DNA from: UWMA-0277 sp965183885
GTDB taxonomy: Bacteria; Bacteroidota; Bacteroidia; Flavobacteriales; BACL11
Assembly (NCBI GenBank): GCA_965183885.1
Contig: OZ238992.1
Span: forward strand, 1,054,001 to 1,118,000
Reading direction: 5' to 3'
Length of the DNA: 64,000 nt
Shown: positions 34,435 to 42,014 of the stretch, piece after piece
Position numbering within the stretch: the first letter of the stretch is position 1
How the letters are laid out: each line of letters begins with the position of its first letter
Program-made: the position numbers and the translations under genes
The notes under the pieces: generated by a model
The model's input: the letters and a program-made list of their open reading frames with translations, nothing else
Databases searched by the model: none
Told to the model about the DNA's origin: nothing

Positions 34435-36354
34435 ATGATGAAGAGTATAAGTGATGCTGTAGTTAAGTATTTAAACATGAAAACAACAGGAGCTTTAATG
34501 TTAACTGGTGATTGGGGGAGTGGAAAAACATATTATGTGAAAAATGAGTTATTTCCTTTGATTAGAGAAACAACTAAACGCATTCCTATAATAGTATCGC
34601 TATATGGGGAAACAGACAAGAATAATATAGCCCAAAAGGTCTTGTTTTCATTTTTTGATTCCAAAGGAGAAAAAACAAATCTTTCTCTTGGGACTTTAGC
34701 AAAAAATCTTAAAGATTTATCTGATGCAATTCCTGCAATTAATAACTATTTAGATGTTAATAAATTGGTAACAGGAAATGGAGATAATATCTTTAATCTT
34801 TTGCCACATGACAAACTTTTAATATGTTTTGATGATTTAGAAAGAATAGGAGAAGATATTAATACTAATGATTTTCTTGGACTTGTAAATAACTTAGTGG
34901 AGAATAAAGGGTGTAAGGTTTTAATAATAGCAAATGAAGAAATTATAGATGATAAAAAGATTTCATTTAAGGAAAAAACTATTGAAAAAACTATTCATTT
35001 TGCACCTAACATTCCTGATGTCTGGAACAATATTGTTGAAGGCTATGAAGATGAAAAATTTATCAAATACCTTAATGACAATAAGGATTTCTTGCTAAAA
35101 ACAATAAATCCAAAAACCTATACAATTGATGATAAAGAGGAATTAGAAAAATCATTCTCAAATATTCGAACACTTAAATTTATCATTGAACATTTCCACA
35201 GTTTATTTTCAATAATAGATAATTCAGGACAAGATTTAGAAAGCGAACTTACACAAAAGAAACTAAAAAATGTTTGGACATTTATTGTTGCAGTGTCTAT
35301 AGAGTTTAAAAAGCCAAATGGACTTTCATTCTTAGATAGAAAAGGAATTGACCAATATCTTCCAGATTTTAATATTGATCTTTTCTTAAATAATGTTGCA
35401 AATCCAGTTCAAGAGGACAATCAGAAGGATGAAAGTCAGGATTTTAATATCCTAAAATTTAGGAATATGTATTTTAATAGACTTTCCGAGAAATACAATT
35501 TTTACCCTCAAGTATATGATTTTATAATTGCAAGCAAGGAAATAAATAATACGAATTTTCTAGCAACTCTTGATAATGTGTTTGGTATAAAAGAAGGCAT
35601 AGCAGCTCCTTCGGAAGAATTATTAGGAAAGTTTAGATTTAAAGGGTGGTATAAATTCTCTGACGATAAGTTTAATGATGAGTTAAGACAATTATTAAAC
35701 TATATGAGCAAGGGAGAATTTACATCTCTTGATTCATTCTTTCATACTGGAATATTTTTACAAGATTTTTTGCCTTTTATTAATCTCACTAAAGACAAAT
35801 TAATAAATGAAATGAAAAAAGGGATTCAATTATTCTTGGACTCAAAAGGAATTAGTTATTCTGAAAGGTGTCAGTTTAATTTGGTTTCTGATAGTTTTAA
35901 TGTTAAAGGGTTTGATTCTGTAATAGAATATACTGAGCAAGAAATTAAGAATATTGAGGAGGTAGAAATAAGAGGAGAAGTTAAAAAATTAGAAAGTCTG
36001 TTAAGTAGTGATATTGGAGGGTTTGTGAAGGAATACTCTAATAATAAAAACCCAATTTACAATAGAGATAATCCAATTTTTCAGTATTTTGATAAAACGA
36101 TAATAAAAGATGCTATTCCTAATTGGAAACCTGAAGGAATTATGGAATTGTCCGAGTTTCTAAAAGACAGGTATTCTGGTAGAAGCTTTGTTGCAAGTTT
36201 AACTACTGAGAAATTTTTTCTTAAAGCGATTATTGAAGAAATAAATACACTTGATTTGACAGAGAATAAGCTCTCGCACTTCATTTTTGGAAATAATTTG
36301 AAACAATGCCTACAGAATTGTATAGAGAAACTAGAAAGTCAAGAAAACATATAA
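34435..36354 (+). CDS. KAP-type P-loop NTPase
   Basis: 639 residues. Walker A GDWGSGKT at residues 25-32, Walker B LLICFDDLER, a sensor-like Asn in IIANEE, and NIRTLKFIIEHF in the position of the KAP C-terminal arginine motif. No transmembrane insert is visible, unlike some KAP members. The rest is helical and unassigned. It is the only plus-strand gene of the element, lying between the structural and replication operons, the usual place for cargo such as anti-phage genes. It does not look like a packaging ATPase (no HerA/FtsK or terminase features). A defence function is inference. Confidence 0.75.
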   Translation: MMKSISDAVVKYLNMKTTGALMLTGDWGSGKTYYVKNELFPLIRETTKRIPIIVSLYGETDKNNIAQKVLFSFFDSKGEKTNLSLGTLAKNLKDLSDAIPAINNYLDVNKLVTGNGDNIFNLLPHDKLLICFDDLERIGEDINTNDFLGLVNNLVENKGCKVLIIANEEIIDDKKISFKEKTIEKTIHFAPNIPDVWNNIVEGYEDEKFIKYLNDNKDFLLKTINPKTYTIDDKEELEKSFSNIRTLKFIIEHFHSLFSIIDNSGQDLESELTQKKLKNVWTFIVAVSIEFKKPNGLSFLDRKGIDQYLPDFNIDLFLNNVANPVQEDNQKDESQDFNILKFRNMYFNRLSEKYNFYPQVYDFIIASKEINNTNFLATLDNVFGIKEGIAAPSEELLGKFRFKGWYKFSDDKFNDELRQLLNYMSKGEFTSLDSFFHTGIFLQDFLPFINLTKDKLINEMKKGIQLFLDSKGISYSERCQFNLVSDSFNVKGFDSVIEYTEQEIKNIEEVEIRGEVKKLESLLSSDIGGFVKEYSNNKNPIYNRDNPIFQYFDKTIIKDAIPNWKPEGIMELSEFLKDRYSGRSFVASLTTEKFFLKAIIEEINTLDLTENKLSHFIFGNNLKQCLQNCIEKLESQENI

Positions 36355-36357
36355 TCC

Positions 36358-36480
36358 GTAAAGCTATTTCAGGACGATTAATTAAATATGTAAAGCTATA
36401 TTAGCACACTAAAATTAATGGTAAAGTTATTTTAGTACAGTTTATTAACCTGTAAAGTAATTTCAGGATTAGACAATCGC
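36358..36480. repeat. Four direct repeats with 31-32-bp period
   Basis: Units begin at 36358, 36390, 36421 and 36452. Each starts GTAAAG, followed by a variant of nTATTTnAG and an AT-rich spacer. The regular spacing of about three helical turns suggests cooperative protein binding on one face of DNA. Confidence 0.8.
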
Positions 36481-36498
36481 AAAAACCTTGTGAGAAGC

Positions 36499-36552
36499 TA
36501 GTGCATACTTAGTGAATACTTAGTGATATTTAGTGGATACTTAGTGCGTATG
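36499..36552. repeat. Five tandem 11-bp iteron-like repeats (TAGTGnATACT)
   Basis: Consecutive units at 36499, 36510, 36521 (10 bases), 36531 and 36542 follow TAGTGnATACT; another TAGTG occurs at 36563. They lie beside the element's replication-type genes. Iterons of this size and number are typical of plasmid or phage origins, so this is a candidate origin of replication. Confidence 0.8.
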
Positions 36553-36561
36553 TTGTGAAAT

Positions 36562-36957
36562 TTAGTGCTGTTTATTGCCCTTTTCATTCAATAATAATAC
36601 TGTTGATTGCTGCTTCATAATGTCCAAAATATGCTTTTGAATACAATGTTTGTTCCCAATTTTATAATTATGCCACCCTTTCCAAACTTCATTTTTTACT
36701 GCATTGAGCCACTTGCACCAAGTTGCGGCACAGATTACAAATTTATCGCTTTCTCTTACACCATTTTCAAAAGCCAATTCAACAGCTTTAAATGGTAATA
36801 ATGAATATCGCTTTTTAAGGTCTTTAGCTAAACTCTGAGCCAAAATAACTTTGTGGGTAGCATCAGTGTCTTTTTGTCCTAAATCTGCAAAGGTGCGGCT
36901 TAAAACATCTACACAAAGCAATTCCAATTCGTTTTGACTAAGCTCCTTTATTTCCAT
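36562..36957 (-). CDS. Small replication-module protein, unassigned
   Basis: 131 residues, helical. The segment YSLLPFKAVELAFENGVRESDK followed by AATWCKWLNAVK resembles a helical domain found in small replication-associated proteins of Bacteroidota phages. Its start overlaps the upstream replication-type gene by 20 bases, so the pair is translationally coupled. Its 3' end borders the iteron-like repeats. A loader or partner role for the initiator is plausible; the function is not proven. Confidence 0.6.
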   Translation of the reverse strand: MEIKELSQNELELLCVDVLSRTFADLGQKDTDATHKVILAQSLAKDLKKRYSLLPFKAVELAFENGVRESDKFVICAATWCKWLNAVKNEVWKGWHNYKIGNKHCIQKHILDIMKQQSTVLLLNEKGNKQH

Positions 36958-37672
36958 TGTGTATTTTTTTGAGCATTTCTTTTGCGTCTTGATGAGATTT
37001 TAGCCTTTCCGCAACTTTACTCACTTTTGCTCCACTTTTAATTTCCCTAGCTTCCCAAGAACGAACAGCGGCTTTCCAATCTTTCATTTTATTCTTTCCG
37101 ATTAGCCAACCATTACTTTCATAATGATTAAAAAAAAGTTCCGCATCAATTATATTACCTCGCTCTTTTACATAAAATTTAACATCCTCAAATAAAGGCT
37201 TTTGAAAGGAACGCCCTTTTATCTTTCTTTTATTAATTAAGTTATTAGTTAAATCTTTATTTAGTATATCTTTATTTAATTGTATGCCACTTTGAATATC
37301 TTCACTTTGAGTATCTTCACTTTGAGTATCTTCACTTTGAGTATCTTCATTTGCAGTATCTTCAAAACAGCGTTCCTGCAAATTACTTGTTTCATAAACT
37401 ACATAACTATACCCATCATAACGATTATTTTTTCTCTTTGCATTCCTAACAACATAGCCATTATTTATTAACTCAGTCATGATTGTTGAGATACTTCTTG
37501 TCCCCTCCTTAGATATGGTAGAAAGACCCGCTATTGTCAAATTCCAATCTGGAGGTAAGCCCAAAAGCATCCCTAATAACCCCTTAGCTTTCATAGATAA
37601 ATTCTTATCCCTCAGCATTTTATTACAAATCGTAGTGAAATTATTATTTTTTATTACTCTAATTATTTGCAT
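36938..37672 (-). CDS. Winged-helix replication-initiator-like protein
   Basis: 244 residues. The N-terminal winged helix-turn-helix (residues about 15-100: LSMKAKGLLGMLLGLPPDW, then SKEGTRSISTIMTELINNGYV) is of the phage replisome-organiser/DnaD-like type. A linker with repeated EDTQS (five 15-bp units, 37291-37365) follows, then a C-terminal domain (FYVKERGNIIDAELFFNHYESNGW ... WKAAVRSW) often seen in Bacteroidota mobile-element replication proteins. It probably initiates element replication with the next gene, acting at the adjacent repeats. That role is inferred from domain and position. Confidence 0.7.
   Translation of the reverse strand: MQIIRVIKNNNFTTICNKMLRDKNLSMKAKGLLGMLLGLPPDWNLTIAGLSTISKEGTRSISTIMTELINNGYVVRNAKRKNNRYDGYSYVVYETSNLQERCFEDTANEDTQSEDTQSEDTQSEDIQSGIQLNKDILNKDLTNNLINKRKIKGRSFQKPLFEDVKFYVKERGNIIDAELFFNHYESNGWLIGKNKMKDWKAAVRSWEAREIKSGAKVSKVAERLKSHQDAKEMLKKIHNGNKGA
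37291..37365 (-). repeat. In-frame 15-bp tandem repeat encoding EDTQS
   Basis: Five 15-bp units, the central ones identical, encode EDTQS/EDIQS between the two domains of the replication protein. Unit gain or loss keeps the frame and only changes linker length. Confidence 0.9.
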
Positions 37673-37675
37673 AAT

Positions 37676-37867
37676 TTATAATTCTTCTGGTTCTCCTAAA
37701 AAATCAAATATCTTTCTTACTTGGCTAGGGGAAAAAGTTCTTCCCTTATACAGCCCTAGTTTATGGCGTATTGGCAGCAACCAAGCATACAAGGTTCTTC
37801 CGCTAATTCCGTATAAATTTGATAGCTCTTTTTTAGAATAAGGTTTGTATTTCTTTTCTTTAGCCAT
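37676..37867 (-). CDS. Small helix-turn-helix DNA-binding protein
   Basis: 63 residues, basic, with an HTH (YSKKELSNLYGISGRTLYAWL). It precedes the replication gene by 3 bases in the same orientation. Likely an element regulator or accessory protein. Confidence 0.65.
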   Translation of the reverse strand: MAKEKKYKPYSKKELSNLYGISGRTLYAWLLPIRHKLGLYKGRTFSPSQVRKIFDFLGEPEEL

Positions 37868-37878
37868 TATTTAAAGTT

Positions 37879-38199
37879 CTACCTTTGATTGGCTTGTTGC
37901 TCAATCTCATCCATTGTTTTTTTTCGATGCGATTGAATCCAAGCAGTAAGCTCCTTTTTAGAAAAGATTAATTTTTTACCCACCTTGTTAAAAGGAATTT
38001 TCCTTTTATGTGTGTAGTCATAAAGCGTAGCCACAGCAATATTAGTAAAGGTGCTTGCCTCTTTAATAGTAAGGTGTTCATTCTCTTCCTCTATTACTCT
38101 TTGATTAATATTAGAGGTATCTATTGCTTTTTCTACTGCTGTTTCAATAAATGATTTGAGTTCGTGGTGTGATACTGAGATTAACATTAAGTTGTCCAT
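37879..38199 (-). CDS. Excisionase-family helix-turn-helix protein
   Basis: 106 residues. The winged HTH segment LTIKEASTFTNIAVATLYDYTHKRKIPFNKVGKKLIFSKKEL is the MerR-like excisionase (DNA-binding domain, excisionase family) signature common near Bacteroidota integrases. It may act in excision directionality or as a regulator. It lies 11 bases upstream of the next small HTH gene. Confidence 0.8.
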   Translation of the reverse strand: MDNLMLISVSHHELKSFIETAVEKAIDTSNINQRVIEEENEHLTIKEASTFTNIAVATLYDYTHKRKIPFNKVGKKLIFSKKELTAWIQSHRKKTMDEIEQQANQR

Positions 38200-38332
38200 T
38201 GTTTTGTATTTTTTTAAAAGTTCGAGGCAAACTTGAGAAACTTAAATTTAAAAAAATGCTAAAAGTACTTACCGTAATGATTACCGTAACTACTTTTAGG
38301 ACTTAACAGTCAGTAAATGAAATACTTAATTT

Positions 38333-39208
38333 TTAACTTTTTTTGATAAAATCAAACTTTGGAGTGTACTTTTTAGTAAAAACTTGCTCAAAAGTAGGCA
38401 CTAACTTTTTATTAATTGAGGGTTTTAGGATTTGTTGTATGCTTTTTGACTTTGTAAAGGCTGCTTTTATCTTTTTCGGCTCAATGGATGCTATAAAGCC
38501 TTTTCGTTCTAATTCAACAAATAATTCTGCTAATTGCTGCTGTGTTCCTAACCACTCTATTTGTTGGTTATTTTCTAAAGTATGCTGATGAGCAGCATTT
38601 ATAAGTTGCCATTCTTTTATTTTCTGCTTTGTTTTATCTGTAAAGATAACGGAGTGATCTAACAATACATCTTCAAGATAAGCATTAAAATTATCAGGAT
38701 ATTCTTTTGAGTGAAAGTTTAAAAAGTCTGGAATTAGGGGCAGGGCAGTTTGGCGTAAACTCACAGCAAAAATATAATCTCTATCTATTTTGGATGCCTC
38801 ACTACCTAGAGTATAGGTTACATCTTTAATATTAAGGATGCTGTTTTTTTCTATCTTACACGATAAGCGTTTCAAAATACTAGCATCGGTGAATTCATTT
38901 GCATAAGAAAATAGCAATTCTATAATGTAAACAATATTGAGGTTTAAATTAAATCGCTCTTTTTCAGAACCCGAAAGAATAGTCTGTATTCCAAGTTCCC
39001 AATCCTCAGTTAAATAATCATTAAGTAAGGAAGTAACCTCTTGTTGTGTTAAAGGCTCTTTTTTCAAAAACTGCATATAATTATTGACAAAGTTAGTTGC
39101 AAATTGAATGTCCTTTAACAATCGGATATTTTCAAATAATAACCCTCCAATTTGAGTAATATCATTGCTCAGTTCAATCTTATCTAGTAAATTATCTAAT
39201 TTCATCAA
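38333..39208 (-). CDS. Integrase-associated protein of Bacteroidota elements
   Basis: 291 residues, helical. The segment IEWLGTQQQLAELFVELERKGFI is a module I recognise from proteins next to tyrosine integrases in Bacteroidota mobile elements. The precise function is unknown. It follows the integrase stop by only 4 bases, so they are probably expressed together. Confidence 0.6.
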   Translation of the reverse strand: MMKLDNLLDKIELSNDITQIGGLLFENIRLLKDIQFATNFVNNYMQFLKKEPLTQQEVTSLLNDYLTEDWELGIQTILSGSEKERFNLNLNIVYIIELLFSYANEFTDASILKRLSCKIEKNSILNIKDVTYTLGSEASKIDRDYIFAVSLRQTALPLIPDFLNFHSKEYPDNFNAYLEDVLLDHSVIFTDKTKQKIKEWQLINAAHQHTLENNQQIEWLGTQQQLAELFVELERKGFIASIEPKKIKAAFTKSKSIQQILKPSINKKLVPTFEQVFTKKYTPKFDFIKKS

Positions 39209-39212
39209 GGAT

Positions 39213-40310
39213 TTAAAAAATATCTGGAATTTTATTTGCTGCTTCTACTTTCTTCTCATTGATAATATTAGCGTAAATTTGAGTAGTTTTAATATCTTTA
39301 TGTCCTAACAATTTGGAAACTGTATAAATATCTGTTCCAAAAGTTAATTGTAAAGTGGCGTAAGTATGTCTAGCACAATGAAAAGTAATATGCTTGGTAA
39401 TACCTGCTTTTAGCAACCATTGAGCTAAACGAAGATTGTTGTAAGCACCATATTTTAGTCCTTTAAATATTCTAGTTTTTGGTTCTTTTCTATCTCCTAA
39501 GAGTTTAAATGCCTGTTCGCTTATAGGTAATGTTTCTACTCCACTTGTTTTGGCTTGAGTATATCTCAAATAATACCCTAATTCCTCTGAATGTTGTACT
39601 TCTTCCCAAGTCAATTTACTAATATCTGACCATCTTAAGCCTGTTAAAGCACTGAAAAGAAATGCAGTTTTTAATACAGGGATATAGCATTCTATATTGA
39701 CAAGTTTTTGGAGTTCGTTAAGAGTTAAAAACTCTCTTTGGGAAGGTTGTTGACTAAATCCTTTAACATAAACAGCTGGATTATTAGGAATAATTTTATC
39801 TTTATAAGCTTGTTTGAAACAAGCTTTAAATTTACTGAAATAAGCGCAGCGAGAATTCTGAGAAAGTAGGGCTTTATTGTCCATAGTTCTTGCATCATTC
39901 TTTAAATAGTGCCTGAAGTTTTCTACCCACTTCTCATCTATTTCTTTAAATGAGATATGTTGATTTGAGAATATTATTACATGCCTTATGCAAGTAGTCC
40001 AGTTGCCTTTACTATTGCGTTTTTCAGCTTGTTTTCTGAAGTAATCAATAAAACTTATTTCAGGATATGCTTTTTTCTTAAAGTCGTAAGTTTCATCTTG
40101 TATTTCAAGGAGTTTCTTTGCTGCAATACTTTCAGCTAATAATAATGTTTCTTTGTTTATCTCTTTTTCTTTTTTATTTTTTGGGACAGATAGGATATAG
40201 AGTTTTAAATATTCTTTATGTCTTTTCTTAACATCTAATGGTTTGTAAATGTCTAAGTAAAGACTTTCTCTATTATTGTTTATTTTTTTTCTTCTTAATG
40301 TAACTTTCAT
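39213..40310 (-). CDS. int: Tyrosine site-specific recombinase (integrase)
   Basis: 365 residues. An N-terminal arm-binding domain and a SAM-like core-binding domain (about 105-200) precede the catalytic domain. Visible catalytic residues: Arg in ALTGLRWSDI, HCARHTYA (His-x-x-Arg), the second His in LLGHKDIKTTQIY and the nucleophile Tyr in that same segment. This is the class of integrases found in Bacteroidota phages and integrative elements. It sits at the right end of the element, pointing inward, with inverted GGGACA/TGTCC motifs directly upstream that probably bind it. Confidence 0.95.
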   Translation of the reverse strand: MKVTLRRKKINNNRESLYLDIYKPLDVKKRHKEYLKLYILSVPKNKKEKEINKETLLLAESIAAKKLLEIQDETYDFKKKAYPEISFIDYFRKQAEKRNSKGNWTTCIRHVIIFSNQHISFKEIDEKWVENFRHYLKNDARTMDNKALLSQNSRCAYFSKFKACFKQAYKDKIIPNNPAVYVKGFSQQPSQREFLTLNELQKLVNIECYIPVLKTAFLFSALTGLRWSDISKLTWEEVQHSEELGYYLRYTQAKTSGVETLPISEQAFKLLGDRKEPKTRIFKGLKYGAYNNLRLAQWLLKAGITKHITFHCARHTYATLQLTFGTDIYTVSKLLGHKDIKTTQIYANIINEKKVEAANKIPDIF

Positions 40311-40313
40311 TTT

Positions 40314-40366
40314 TTTGTCCTTTTCTGTCCCTGTAAATAAATTAGGGACTATTGAGGGACAAATTT
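40314..40366. promoter_or_regulatory. Inverted TGTCC/GGGAC motifs upstream of integrase (likely att/arm sites)
   Basis: TTTGTCC (40314) and TGTCCCT (40326) on the left face AGGGACT (40344) and AGGGACAAATTT (40355) on the right, forming an imperfect inverted repeat. This is a plausible recombinase or excisionase binding region. AGGGACAAATT recurs at 14097-14107. Confidence 0.5.
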
Positions 40367-40490
40367 ACACAAAATTCAACAAAGAAATCAAAAACAAATG
40401 GAATTAATTATTAATATAAAACAATATTACTAGGTTATATTGTTTGATTTGTTTAGATGGTTTCTGTTTTGGTTTCCGTAATGTATGTTT

Positions 40491-40841
40491 CTAAAAAGCT
40501 GTTGGTATATGTTCTATTTCAATATTGTCTTTTCCAATAATGATATTTATAACATCAAAACGAATTTCCAGTGGAGATGGGTATTGCTCAATATAACCTT
40601 CTGCAGCGTCTTTATACAATGCTATTTTCTTTTTATCAATCGCATCTGATGGCTTTCCAAACTTCTTACTTCCTCTTGTTTTTACTTCAATAAAGATTAG
40701 AAATTCATCATTTTGCGCAATAAGATCTATTTCAGCTTTTTGAAAACGCCAATTAGAATGCAATACCTTAAATCCTTCTCTTTGAAGAAACATATGGGCA
40801 ATTAATTCCCCTTCTTTCCCTAGTTTGTTGTGTTGTGCCAA
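40491..40841 (-). CDS. yraN: YraN/UPF0102 family nuclease-fold protein
   Basis: 116 residues, of usual family length. The restriction-endonuclease-like core is visible: GEL(I)AHMFLQREGF, WRFQKAEIDLIAQ (Glu/Asp) and FIEVKTRGS (ExK), then FDVINI near the end. The cellular role is unclear; it is a conserved chromosomal gene. Its stop codon lies within ATGTTTCTAAAAA, which is repeated at 14121-14133, so its 3' end is a candidate integration target for the adjacent element. Confidence 0.9.
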   Translation of the reverse strand: MAQHNKLGKEGELIAHMFLQREGFKVLHSNWRFQKAEIDLIAQNDEFLIFIEVKTRGSKKFGKPSDAIDKKKIALYKDAAEGYIEQYPSPLEIRFDVINIIIGKDNIEIEHIPTAF

Positions 40842-40850
40842 AAGGATAAT

Positions 40851-41960
40851 TTATTCGGTAATCATTAATCGTTTCTCTACACTACCATCATCATAAATGT
40901 AAAATAAAATATTGCTAGTGTTTTTATTTGCTTCTCTACCTAGCAAATCAGTTATACGAATAAGTTTCTTATCTATAGCACTTGTAATATTACTAGTAGC
41001 TGAGACATTACATGGTAATAAAGGAAATAGGAAATCTCGAGTAAAGTCTAATGCTGACAAGAAATCTGAGTTTGCATTTCCATATGAAGCCCAATCATGC
41101 CCAACACCACTAAAAGTTAAGACATCATTTATAAGGTTTAAACTATCTGCAATAGGATGGATTTCTCCTGCTCCACAAAGTGTTAGTACAGTTGAATAGC
41201 CTAATCCTGGAGCACAATTATAACTAACTGTTGGGTCTGCATCTCCTTGGCAACTAACGATTGGCTCATCATTAGCATCTATCCAGCTTAAATCATTAAT
41301 ACCTCCAGCGAAACTAATAATTCCATTAACTTCCGATGAATATCCAAGGTTTCCAGCATCACCTTCAATACCTCCAAGGTTATTTGCCATTGTTTGTATA
41401 TCATCAGGAGTTGTGGGTAATTGAGAAACGCTATCTAAATATGCAAGATGAATTGCCGCTACTGCACCAGCTGAATATCCACCCACAAAAATTGTGTTGG
41501 GATCTATTCTGTAATTATCTCCATTAGCATAATCTTTCCTAAAATATCTCACTGCAGCTTTTAAGTCCATTGTTGCTTCTAAAACAGCTTCATATTGATT
41601 CTCATTAAAAAGAAGAAAATTTGTTAAATCTAAACTGCTTACTAATCGATAATTTATAGTTGCAACAACGTATCCTTTTTTTGCAAATTCTGTACAAAAA
41701 TCAACACAATCAACACTTTCTTTTTCTCCAGCTATAAAAGCTCCTCCATGAACATAAATTATTAAGGGTCTGTTTATTTCAACATCTCCATTTGGTTGGT
41801 AGATATCCATTTCATGCTCTAGATCTACATAAACATCTGAGTAGTTTACAGTAGTAACATTTACAGAAGGAAATATCTCTGTTTGATATCTACCATTGCA
41901 TTGTGCAGTGCTAAGTAGGCTAATAAAAGCAAGACCTAAAAGTAAAGTTAGTTTTTTCAT
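40851..41960 (-). CDS. T9SS-secreted alpha/beta-hydrolase (carboxylesterase-like)
   Basis: 369 residues from ATG 41960, which gives the signal peptide MKKLTLLLGLAFISLLSTAQ. The alpha/beta-hydrolase core shows oxyanion HGGAF, nucleophile motif GYSAG and a late His (GVGHDW). The C-terminal tail (ITDLLGREANKNTSNILFYIYDDGS) closely resembles that of the secreted protein at 14344-15168 and is a sorting-type tail. It is predicted to be an extracellular or surface esterase acting on an unknown ester. It is followed by yraN after 9 bases. Confidence 0.85.
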   Translation of the reverse strand: MKKLTLLLGLAFISLLSTAQCNGRYQTEIFPSVNVTTVNYSDVYVDLEHEMDIYQPNGDVEINRPLIIYVHGGAFIAGEKESVDCVDFCTEFAKKGYVVATINYRLVSSLDLTNFLLFNENQYEAVLEATMDLKAAVRYFRKDYANGDNYRIDPNTIFVGGYSAGAVAAIHLAYLDSVSQLPTTPDDIQTMANNLGGIEGDAGNLGYSSEVNGIISFAGGINDLSWIDANDEPIVSCQGDADPTVSYNCAPGLGYSTVLTLCGAGEIHPIADSLNLINDVLTFSGVGHDWASYGNANSDFLSALDFTRDFLFPLLPCNVSATSNITSAIDKKLIRITDLLGREANKNTSNILFYIYDDGSVEKRLMITE

Positions 41961-42014
41961 AATAAATGTATTAAGGAGCAAAGATAACATTTATTATGCA
42001 TGCATAGTAAATTG

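Noticed and set aside
34435..36354. P-loop NTPase considered as a viral packaging ATPase
   Set aside because: Motifs fit the KAP family, the gene runs opposite to the structural operon, and HerA/FtsK or terminase features are absent.
36358..36552. Repeats considered as a CRISPR array
   Set aside because: Repeat cores are short and degenerate, the units are contiguous without unique spacers, and no cas gene is present.
25937..40310. Element considered as an ordinary tailed prophage or an integrative conjugative element
   Set aside because: No terminase, portal, tape-measure, baseplate, relaxase, TraG or T4SS gene could be recognised.
40311..40490. tRNA gene as integration target
   Set aside because: No tRNA-like cloverleaf or tRNA 3' end was seen near the integrase or at any candidate left boundary.
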